Positions 46,115 through 53,805 of a stretch of 64,000 nt of DNA are shown here, in pieces. Numbering within the stretch: the first letter of the stretch is position 1; every line of letters begins with the position of its first letter. The stretch is taken from the NCBI GenBank assembly GCA_038134525.1, contig JAYPVI010000002.1:1-64000 (forward strand). The letters run 5' to 3'. Below the pieces are notes generated by a model. The model worked only from the letters and a program-made list of their open reading frames with translations, searched no databases and had not been told where the DNA came from. The translations under genes and the position numbers were made by a program. Origin of the DNA: GCA-002727735 sp038134525 (GTDB taxonomy: Bacteria; Bacteroidota; Bacteroidia; Flavobacteriales_D; Parvicellaceae).

Positions 46115-47149
46115 GTGTATAAAATCTTTCTAAGACCTTTACTTTTTTGCTTTGATCCAGAGCGAGTTCATTACTTTTCTTTAGGGGCGCTTAAAATCTT
46201 ATTTAAAATCCCTTTTTCTAGACATATTTTCCTAAAATTATTTACAGTAAATGACAAAAAACTGGAAAGAAAATTATTTGGCCTAACTTTTAAAAATCCT
46301 GTTGGATTAGCTGCTGGATTTGATAAAAATGGAAAGTATATTAACAATTTAACTGCTTTAGGTTTTGGTTTCATTGAAATAGGCACAATTACTCCTAAAT
46401 CCCAACCTGGAAATCCCAAAAAACGACTTTTTAGATTAATAGACGATACTGCAATTATCAATAGGATGGGTATAAATAACGATGGAGCTCTTGCCTGTGC
46501 CGAAAGATTAAGAAATAGGAATAAAGAAATTATTATTGGTGGAAATATTGGTAAAAATACTACAACAAAAATTGAAAATGCCTTAGATGATTACATTGAA
46601 AACTTCAATATACTACATGAGCACGTAGATTATTTTGTATTAAATGTAAGCTGCCCAAATGTGAGTAATTTTACCAAACTGCAAGACGTTACGTTTCTGG
46701 AATCATTAATTCCAAAACTGAAAGAAATCAATGACAATAAGACTAAATCTAAGCCTATACTATTAAAAATATCACCAGATCTAAATAAAAAACAGCTTGA
46801 TGAGACTATTAAATTAGTTATTGAGCAACATTTAGATGGAATAATAGCCACTAATACCACAATAAGTAGAGAGAATCTGAAAACATCTTCATTCAAATTA
46901 AACAAGATTGGAAATGGTGGATTAAGTGGTTTACCTTTGAAAAATAGGTCTACCGAAATGATAAGATATATTGCTGAAATAACAAACAATAAAATACCCA
47001 TTATCGGTGTTGGAGGCATTATGGATGAGAATGATGCCATCGCAAAATTAGAAGCTGGAGCATCATTATTACAGATATATACCGGGTTCATTTATAGTGG
47101 ACCCTCACTTATTAAAAATATAAATAAAAAAATATTATCCATTACATGA
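46115..47149 (+). CDS. pyrD: Dihydroorotate dehydrogenase (quinone), class 2
   Basis: 344 residues, GTG start. The N-terminal helical extension (MYKIFLRPLLFCFDPERVHY) is the membrane-docking part of class 2 enzymes. FKNPVGLAAGFDKNGKYI, EIGTITPKSQPGNPKKRLFR, NVSCPNVSNFTKLQD with the catalytic Ser region, and GVGGIMDENDAIAKLEAGA (FMN phosphate site) follow. It oxidises dihydroorotate to orotate, passing electrons to the quinone pool. The next gene overlaps its stop (ATGA). Confidence 0.96.
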   Translation: MYKIFLRPLLFCFDPERVHYFSLGALKILFKIPFSRHIFLKLFTVNDKKLERKLFGLTFKNPVGLAAGFDKNGKYINNLTALGFGFIEIGTITPKSQPGNPKKRLFRLIDDTAIINRMGINNDGALACAERLRNRNKEIIIGGNIGKNTTTKIENALDDYIENFNILHEHVDYFVLNVSCPNVSNFTKLQDVTFLESLIPKLKEINDNKTKSKPILLKISPDLNKKQLDETIKLVIEQHLDGIIATNTTISRENLKTSSFKLNKIGNGGLSGLPLKNRSTEMIRYIAEITNNKIPIIGVGGIMDENDAIAKLEAGASLLQIYTGFIYSGPSLIKNINKKILSIT

Positions 47150-47952
47150 ACAATAAAATAAATAAAGTATTGATTGAGTTAAAAGAATTAAGAAAAGAAC
47201 TCAATAATCATCCAGTCTATAGCAATCTTAAAACAGTAGAAGACCTAAAATTATTTATGCAAATCCATGTTTTTGCTGTGTGGGATTTCATGTCCTTGTT
47301 AAAAGCCTTACAAAGCAAATTAACATGCTTAAATATTCCCTGGATGCCCTTTGATAATTCAAAATCGGCTAGACTCATTAATCAAATAGTCGTAGATGAA
47401 GAATCAGATTTGAATGTGGATGGAATCGTCAAAAGCCATTTTGAAATGTACATAGAAGCAATGGAAGAAATTAAAGCTGATACAGAGCCCATCCAAAACT
47501 TTATTAAACAACTTTCATTAAGTGATGAAATATTAACATATATTATCCATAGTGAAATAGATGATCCTATTAAAAACTTTTTGCATTTTACGTTTGACAC
47601 CGTACAAAATGGAAAAACTCATGAAATAGCAGCGGCATTCACTTTTGGAAGAGAAGAAATTATTCCAGATATGTTTTTAGAAATCATAAAAAACAGCGAA
47701 AAAAAAGAAGAAATTTCATTAAGGAAAATGAATTACTATTTGCAAAGGCATATTGACTTAGATGGAGATGAACATGGACCACTAGCCCATGAAATGATCA
47801 GTGATTTATGTGATGACAATCTAAAATGGAGAGAAGTGATCTCAACCAGCAAAAAAGCACTCGAGCTTAGAATCGCTCTATGGAATCATATAAACAACAA
47901 AATCTTAAGTGAGGCCAAAACTCATTTTTCAAAAAACTTAGTCCTCAATTAA
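47146..47952 (+). CDS. DUF3050 protein (heme-oxygenase-like fold)
   Basis: 268 residues, all-helical and soluble. NNHPVYSNLKTVEDLKLFMQIHVFAVWDFMSLLKAL and RLINQIVVDEESD match DUF3050, a family distantly related to heme-oxygenase-like and TenA-like proteins. Conserved His and Glu residues (HVFAVWD, VVDEES, HEIAAAFTFGREEIIP, HIDLDGDEHGPLAHEM) are well placed for a di-metal site, as in heme-oxygenase-like di-iron oxidases; that is inference. It overlaps pyrD by 4 bp and the DsrE-like gene follows by 1 bp. Confidence 0.8.
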   Translation: MNNKINKVLIELKELRKELNNHPVYSNLKTVEDLKLFMQIHVFAVWDFMSLLKALQSKLTCLNIPWMPFDNSKSARLINQIVVDEESDLNVDGIVKSHFEMYIEAMEEIKADTEPIQNFIKQLSLSDEILTYIIHSEIDDPIKNFLHFTFDTVQNGKTHEIAAAFTFGREEIIPDMFLEIIKNSEKKEEISLRKMNYYLQRHIDLDGDEHGPLAHEMISDLCDDNLKWREVISTSKKALELRIALWNHINNKILSEAKTHFSKNLVLN

Positions 47953-47953
47953 C

Positions 47954-48274
47954 ATGAAATTAGGAATAGTCATCACTTCAAACCATGCCGAAACGGTATG
48001 GAATGCCTTTCGATTAGCCAACTTTTCTTTAACAAAAAGAGACAAGACAGGTGTTTTCTTAATGGCAAATGGGGTAGAAGCTGAAAACCTATCATCAGAG
48101 CAATTTGACATTATCGATCAAATGGAATCTTTCATATCAAATGGTGGTAAATTATATGCTTGTGGTACCTGTATTAAATTTCGAAATAAAAATGCTAATG
48201 AATTATGTCCTTTATCTACCATGGCTGATTTATATGAACTAATAAATAAAGCAGAAAAAGTGATCAGCTTTTAA
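47954..48274 (+). CDS. DsrE-family sulfur-relay-like protein
   Basis: 106 residues. The fold pattern LGIVITSNHAETVWNAFRLANFSL, VFLMANGVEAENL and GGKLYACGTCIKFRN matches DsrE/F-like proteins. Cys in ACGTC sits where the persulfide-carrying Cys of the family is found. It may act as a small sulfur carrier or as partner of the DUF3050 protein encoded just before it. The end overlaps the convergent symporter gene by 11 bp. Confidence 0.78.
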   Translation: MKLGIVITSNHAETVWNAFRLANFSLTKRDKTGVFLMANGVEAENLSSEQFDIIDQMESFISNGGKLYACGTCIKFRNKNANELCPLSTMADLYELINKAEKVISF

Positions 48275-49775
48275 CTTTTTTGCTAACTAAGAATAACAGC
48301 ATAAAAGAAATCAATGCATTGTAAATTATCAACTCTGCTCCAAACTGATACTGACCAAACCAAGATATCATTTCATAATTGTTTAACCCCCAAATTATAG
48401 CTAGTATTATGGTTATCGTAACACATACTACAGGTACATATTGATCTAATAATTTTCTTTGCGTTAGTATACCAAAAAAGAACATGGCAATAAGTGGACC
48501 ATATGTAAAACCGGCTAATTTTATCAACAACCAAATAGCTGAATCATCTGAAGTTTTTCTTAAAATTATAATGACGAAGACAAGCACAAAAGACATGACT
48601 ATGTGTACCACTTTTCTAATTTTTTCCTGTTTTTCCTTTTGTTTTTCTTCAATATTTAGAAAATCTACTGTAAATGAAGTAGTCAATGATGTTAATGCTG
48701 AATCAGCACTACTATATGCTGCAGCAATAAGTCCTAATAAAAATAAAATTCCTACTCCAAAACCCAAGGAACCACTATTAGCAATTTCAGCAAACAGCAG
48801 ATCAGTTCTTCCTATTATCTCGAGAGAATTAGAACCCACATTAGTCTCTTGATAATAACTAAATAAAAGAGCACCAAGTATTAAAAAAATAAAATTAACC
48901 ACAACTAAGACTACTGAAAATGTTAGCATATTTAATTGTGCAGACTTCAAGTTCTTACAACTTAAATTTTTTTGCATCATATCTTGATCTAAACCAGTCA
49001 TTCCTAGCGTAATGAAAACACCTCCTAAAAAATTTTTCCAAAAATAATTTCCTGATAACCAATCATTAAAAAAAAAGGCTTTTGAGTAACCGCTTGATGA
49101 TAAGATTTCATAATAGCTATTAGAATTCCCATTGCTGAGCTGATTTTTAATTAAAATAACCGTGATGATTACTGCGATTAACATGAAGAATGTTTGTAAG
49201 GTATCTGTCCAAATTATTGTTTTAATACCACCTCTATTAGTATACAACCAAATGAGTAATACTGATAAAAGCACTGTAAATTCAAATCTAACTCCAATTT
49301 CATCAAATAAAATAAGCTGAAGTACACTAGCTACCAACAATAATCTTATTGATGCCCCAATTATCCTAGAAATTAGAAAAAATGATGCTCCAGTTTTGTA
49401 GCTATAATAACCAAATCTGTGTTTTAAGTACACATAAATAGATGTTAAATTCATTTTATAGTAAATAGGTAAAAGGACATATGCTATTATAACATACCCA
49501 ACCAAATATCCTAATACCATTTGCATGTAACTAAATTGAGAAGCTGGAACTAGGCCCACTGATTCATCATATTTAGCTACAGAGCCAGGTATAGAAATAA
49601 ATGTAATACCAGAAAGAGAAGCGCCAATCATTCCAAAGGCCACTATATACCAAGGTGAATTACGTTCTCCTAGAAAAAAAGCTTCATTATTTGATTTTCT
49701 TGAAGTGACCCATGAAATAATCATAAGCACAAAAAAATAACAACATATTAAAACTATAATTAAGGATGTACTCAC
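48264..49775 (-). CDS. Sodium:solute symporter (SSS family)
   Basis: 503 residues, about 13 membrane helices. TSRKSNNEAFFLGERNSPWYIVAFGMIGASLSGITFIS and RIIGASIRLLLVASVLQ are typical of SSS transporters of Bacteroidota, and the sodium-site region GLIAAAYSSADSALTSL is well preserved. Start is GTG at 49775. The substrate (sugar, amino acid, sialic acid or nucleoside) cannot be told. It stands alone between two plus-strand runs. Confidence 0.9.
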   Translation of the reverse strand: MSTSLIIVLICCYFFVLMIISWVTSRKSNNEAFFLGERNSPWYIVAFGMIGASLSGITFISIPGSVAKYDESVGLVPASQFSYMQMVLGYLVGYVIIAYVLLPIYYKMNLTSIYVYLKHRFGYYSYKTGASFFLISRIIGASIRLLLVASVLQLILFDEIGVRFEFTVLLSVLLIWLYTNRGGIKTIIWTDTLQTFFMLIAVIITVILIKNQLSNGNSNSYYEILSSSGYSKAFFFNDWLSGNYFWKNFLGGVFITLGMTGLDQDMMQKNLSCKNLKSAQLNMLTFSVVLVVVNFIFLILGALLFSYYQETNVGSNSLEIIGRTDLLFAEIANSGSLGFGVGILFLLGLIAAAYSSADSALTSLTTSFTVDFLNIEEKQKEKQEKIRKVVHIVMSFVLVFVIIILRKTSDDSAIWLLIKLAGFTYGPLIAMFFFGILTQRKLLDQYVPVVCVTITIILAIIWGLNNYEMISWFGQYQFGAELIIYNALISFMLLFLVSKKVKS

Positions 49776-49875
49776 AAATCTAAATTAACTACAAACCAAA
49801 ACCATTTTAATTTAGTCTGGTTAATCTATTCAGGTTTAATAGTTAATAAAATTTAAACATGTTTATTTTAGCAGA

Positions 49876-50490
49876 ATGGATTTTAAATCTAAATTACTTA
49901 ACGATGCTGTGGAGCAAATGTCAATATTACCTGGTATTGGTAAAAGAACTGCATTAAGACTCGTTTTACACTTGTTAGATCAGCAAGATGAAGACGTTAA
50001 AAAGTTTTCAAATTCATTTATCAAACTGAAAGAACACCTTAATTTCTGTGAAGATTGCTATCATATTACGGAAAACTTAAAATGTGAAATTTGTTCTAAT
50101 CCTTCTAGAAGTGATGAAGTGATATGTATAGTTGGTGACATTAGGGATTTATTAGCCATTGAAAGTACGGAGCAATTTTATGGAAAGTATCACGTTTTAG
50201 GAGGTATTATTTCACCTATGGAGGGGATTGGACCAAATGATTTGAATATCAAAGGACTAGAAAATAGACTGAAGTCAAAAAATGTAAAAGAATTAATTCT
50301 TGCTCTTCCAGCAACAATGGAGGGTGATACTACTAATTTTTACTTATTTAGAAGATTAAAAGATTTTGACGTTAAGTTTACCGTTATTTCAAGAGGAATA
50401 GGGATTGGTAACCAGCTTGAATACATTGATGAAATCACTTTAGGCAAATCACTTCTTGATAGAACAGAATACAAGTCTAATTATCAATAA
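49876..50490 (+). CDS. recR: Recombination mediator protein RecR
   Basis: 204 residues, full length. The helix-hairpin-helix is at the N-terminus (LPGIGKRTALRLVLHLL), followed by the zinc finger CEDCYHITENLKCEICSN and a Toprim domain (ICIVGDIRDLLAIEST, YHVLGGIISPMEGIGPND). It helps RecO load RecA on gapped DNA. The GT2 fusion gene follows by 5 bp. Confidence 0.97.
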   Translation: MDFKSKLLNDAVEQMSILPGIGKRTALRLVLHLLDQQDEDVKKFSNSFIKLKEHLNFCEDCYHITENLKCEICSNPSRSDEVICIVGDIRDLLAIESTEQFYGKYHVLGGIISPMEGIGPNDLNIKGLENRLKSKNVKELILALPATMEGDTTNFYLFRRLKDFDVKFTVISRGIGIGNQLEYIDEITLGKSLLDRTEYKSNYQ

Positions 50491-50495
50491 TACCA

Positions 50496-52424
50496 TTGAA
50501 GCTTTCAGTAATAATAGTTAATTATAACGTAAAACATTTTTTAGAGCAATGTCTAAAGTCTGTAGAAAAAGCCATTGCACATTTAGACGCTGAAATAATC
50601 GTAGTAGACAACAATTCGGTAGATGGTTCAGTTAAAATGATTGATCTAGAATTTCCAAAGGTCAAATTGATTTCAAATGAAACCAATACTGGTTTTTCAG
50701 TTGCAAATAATCAGGGAATTAAAATAGCCCAAGGTGAACATATTTTGCTATTAAATCCTGATACTGTAGTACAGGAAGATACACTTACAAAATGTGTAGA
50801 CTTTTTAGACTCCCACAAGGATGCAGGTGCGCTAGGAATTAAAATGTTTGATGGAAAAGGTAATTTTTTACCTGAATCAAAAAGAGGATTACCTACACCA
50901 TCAGTAGCTTTTTATAAAATATTCGGTCTTTCCTCCATATTTCCAAAATCAAAATTTTTTGGACAATATCATCTAGGATACTTAAGTAAAGACGAAAATC
51001 ATGTTGTAGAGGTGCTTTCTGGCGCATTTATGATGATCAAAAAAAAGGTACTTGATAAAGTTGGGAATCTAGATGAAACATTTTTCATGTATGGGGAGGA
51101 TATTGATCTATCTTATAGAATTATAAAAAATGGTTATAAAAATTATTATTATGCCGACTCTAACATCATTCATTACAAAGGAGAAAGCACTAAAAAAAGT
51201 TCTATAAATTATGTATTTGTTTTCTATAGAGCTATGATCATATTTGCTAAAAAACATTTTGGCCATAATCATGTCAGAACCTTTTCACTTTTAATCAACA
51301 TAGCCATTTATTTCAGGGCAACATTCGCCATATTTCAAAGAATTTTTAAAAAATGGAATGTATCCATTTTAGAATTTGGAATTACATATTTTGCAATCTA
51401 TGAATTGGCCCATTTTTATCAATACTTTACAGGCATCAAATTCCCGCGAGAAACAATCCAAATTATGATCCCTTCCTACTCTTTAATTTGGGCTGTTTGC
51501 TACAGAGCTTATCAAAATCAAACACCTCCAATAAAATGGATTAATCTTGTAAAAGGAGCAATAACTGGGTTACTTGTACTGCTAGCAGCTTATGCTCTTT
51601 TACCAAAATCTATTCAATTTTCTAGAGCGGTTATCTTATTATCTTCTATTTTAAGTTTAACTACTGCTTTTGCCGTAAGATTAATTTTTCAACGTTTCAA
51701 ACTAGGGTTATTTGAAAATTATAAAAAGGATAAGCAAAAAAGACTCGTTGTTGGCTCTAAAGATGAAATATCTAGAATAGAACAATTAATCAATTATGCT
51801 GGAAATCCTTCAGAAATTTTCAAACTAAGTCCTGATAAAAATCAAGATCAATTGGATTTTGATGGTAATATTGAACAATTAGATGAATTTATACAAATAA
51901 ACAAAGTTGATGAAGTTATTTTTTGTTCAAAGGACCTTTCATCAAGAGAAATCATTTCATGTATGGCTAATTTAAATCTAAAAAGAGAGATTGAATTTAA
52001 AATAGTTCCTGACAATTCTCAGTTTATCATTGGTAGTCAATCCATTTACACTAATGATTTCTTTCATTCTACTAAAATAAACCATATCAATAATTCTACA
52101 AATACCCGCTTAAAAAGAAATTTTGACCTTATTAGTTCTGTTTTATTATTAATTGGATTCCCCTTGGGGGTATTTTTCAAAAACTACAGAATAGCACTTT
52201 CCAAAGTTTATCTTGTTTTTTCCGGACAATCAACTTGGATAGGCTATATCAACAGCAAAAAAAATATAGATTTGCCTAAAATCAAACCGGCTATTTTCTC
52301 TTTAATTAAAAAGGGAGAACCCATTAAAATTGAGATTGCTGATAAGCTTAATATCATTTACGCTAAGGATTACAATGTTCAAAAAGATGCGTTGTTGTTA
52401 GCTAAACAAATATTTAGAGCTTAA
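50496..52424 (+). CDS. GT2 glycosyltransferase fused to a degenerate sugar-phosphate-transferase-like module
   Basis: 642 residues, TTG start. Residues 1-250 are a rhamnosyltransferase-like GT2 domain (LSVIIVNYNVKHFLEQCL, VVDNNSVDGS, NTGFSVANNQGI, LLNPDTV, GAFMMIKKKV, FFMYGEDIDLSYRI). Residues about 295-400 hold four to five membrane helices. A Rossmann-like domain follows (RLVVGSKDEISRIEQL, about 420-520), as in the N-terminal half of WcaJ/WbaP initiating transferases. The end (RNFDLISSVLLL, STWIGYI, LPKIKPAIF) looks like a shrunken bacterial sugar transferase core. The GT2 part is probably active; the second looks degenerate. Confidence 0.8.
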   Translation: MKLSVIIVNYNVKHFLEQCLKSVEKAIAHLDAEIIVVDNNSVDGSVKMIDLEFPKVKLISNETNTGFSVANNQGIKIAQGEHILLLNPDTVVQEDTLTKCVDFLDSHKDAGALGIKMFDGKGNFLPESKRGLPTPSVAFYKIFGLSSIFPKSKFFGQYHLGYLSKDENHVVEVLSGAFMMIKKKVLDKVGNLDETFFMYGEDIDLSYRIIKNGYKNYYYADSNIIHYKGESTKKSSINYVFVFYRAMIIFAKKHFGHNHVRTFSLLINIAIYFRATFAIFQRIFKKWNVSILEFGITYFAIYELAHFYQYFTGIKFPRETIQIMIPSYSLIWAVCYRAYQNQTPPIKWINLVKGAITGLLVLLAAYALLPKSIQFSRAVILLSSILSLTTAFAVRLIFQRFKLGLFENYKKDKQKRLVVGSKDEISRIEQLINYAGNPSEIFKLSPDKNQDQLDFDGNIEQLDEFIQINKVDEVIFCSKDLSSREIISCMANLNLKREIEFKIVPDNSQFIIGSQSIYTNDFFHSTKINHINNSTNTRLKRNFDLISSVLLLIGFPLGVFFKNYRIALSKVYLVFSGQSTWIGYINSKKNIDLPKIKPAIFSLIKKGEPIKIEIADKLNIIYAKDYNVQKDALLLAKQIFRA

Positions 52425-52476
52425 AAATATTACTTATTTAGCAACATAATTTTATGGTAAATCATTCAAATAAAAT

Positions 52477-52484
52477 TACTTTTG
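52477..52484 (+). promoter_or_regulatory. Bacteroidota -7 promoter element before the E2 gene
   Basis: TACTTTTG matches TAnnTTTG, 19 bp upstream of the ATG of the acyltransferase E2 gene. Confidence 0.5.
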
Positions 52485-52503
52485 TAGCTGTAAATCAAAA
52501 GCA

Positions 52504-53805
52504 ATGGCTGAATTGAAAGTTGAACTTCCAAAAATGGGAGAAAGTGTTGCTGAAGCAACTATTACTACCTGGTTGAAATCTGTTGGTGACAAAATTGAAG
52601 AAGATGAACCAATTGTTGAAATTGCTACTGACAAAGTAGATTCTGAAGTTCCATCACCATGTTCTGGAATTTTAAAAGAGGCACTATTTAATGAGGGTGA
52701 CGTGGTTCAAGTTGGAAGTGTTTTTGCAGTGATTGAAACTGACCTAAATGTTGGCACAGAAATTGAAGATGATAAAGTAGAGCTCAGTGAAATGGAAGTG
52801 GAAAGCGAAATATTAAAGCCATTAGAAAAAGAAGTTTCTGAACAAATAGTAGTAGAAAGCACTTCTGATAGATTCTATTCTCCCTTAGTGAAAAGTATTG
52901 CTAAAAAAGAAAATATCAAACAAGAAGAATTAGACCAAATCACAGGGTCTGGTGCGAATGGAAGAGTAACAAAAAAAGATATGCTCAGCTATCTTGAGAA
53001 TAAGCCGAGCTCAATACCAAATACTTCGGTAAAACAAACTGAGTCAATACCCCAAACACCAACGGTCATATCTTCAACTACTATGGATAAAAATAGTGAA
53101 GGTGAGATAATTGAAATGGACAGAATGAGAAAAATGATTGCGGATCATATGGTTCATTCTGTGCACACAGCTCCTCATGTTACTTCTTTTGTTGAAGCTG
53201 ATGTTACGAATCTAGTTTTATGGAGAAATAAACATAAAGTAGAATTTGAAAAAAGAGAAGGAGAAAAACTTACTTTCACCCCCATATTTATTGAAGCTGT
53301 TGCTAAAGCATTAAGAGACTATCCAATGGTTAATTCATCCATTGATGGAGATAAAATTATTGTTAAAAACAACATCAATATTGGAATGGCAACTGCTCTA
53401 CCAAGCGGTAACTTAATTGTCCCCGTAATTAATCATGCTGATCAGCTGAATTTGGTTGGATTGGCTAAAAAAGTAAATGATTTAGCTCTACGAGCGAGAA
53501 ATAATCAATTGAAACCAGATGAAATCTCAGGTGGCACCTATACCATAAGTAATGTTGGTACTTTTGGAAATGTAATGGGTACTCCTATTATAAACCAACC
53601 ACAAAGCGCAATCCTAGCTCTTGGAGCAATAAGAAAAAAACCAGCTGTAATTGAAACACCAACTGGAGATATGATTGGAATTAGACACATGATGTTTTTA
53701 TCTCATTCTTATGACCATAGAAATGTTGATGGTGCATTGGGAGGACAATTTGTAAGAAAAGTAGCTGATTATTTAGAAAATTTCAACGTTGATAGATCAC
53801 TATAA
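52504..53805 (+). CDS. Dihydrolipoamide acyltransferase, E2 of a 2-oxoacid dehydrogenase complex
   Basis: 433 residues. N-terminal lipoyl domain with the modified Lys44 in EIATDKVDSE; peripheral subunit-binding domain at about 120-160 (YSPLVKSIAKKENI, GSGANGRVTKKDML); C-terminal catalytic domain with His405 and Asp409 in DHRNVDG. It could serve the branched-chain or 2-oxoglutarate complex; EMDRMRKMIADHMVHS is seen in Bacteroidota enzymes of the branched-chain type. The E1 and E3 genes are not in the window. The following PorE-like gene starts at the very next base after its stop. Confidence 0.92.
   Translation: MAELKVELPKMGESVAEATITTWLKSVGDKIEEDEPIVEIATDKVDSEVPSPCSGILKEALFNEGDVVQVGSVFAVIETDLNVGTEIEDDKVELSEMEVESEILKPLEKEVSEQIVVESTSDRFYSPLVKSIAKKENIKQEELDQITGSGANGRVTKKDMLSYLENKPSSIPNTSVKQTESIPQTPTVISSTTMDKNSEGEIIEMDRMRKMIADHMVHSVHTAPHVTSFVEADVTNLVLWRNKHKVEFEKREGEKLTFTPIFIEAVAKALRDYPMVNSSIDGDKIIVKNNINIGMATALPSGNLIVPVINHADQLNLVGLAKKVNDLALRARNNQLKPDEISGGTYTISNVGTFGNVMGTPIINQPQSAILALGAIRKKPAVIETPTGDMIGIRHMMFLSHSYDHRNVDGALGGQFVRKVADYLENFNVDRSL

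Noticed and set aside
49775..49782. TAGATTTG (minus strand) as promoter of the symporter gene
   Set aside because: The element overlaps the GTG start codon itself, so transcription would begin inside the gene; probably chance in AT-rich sequence.
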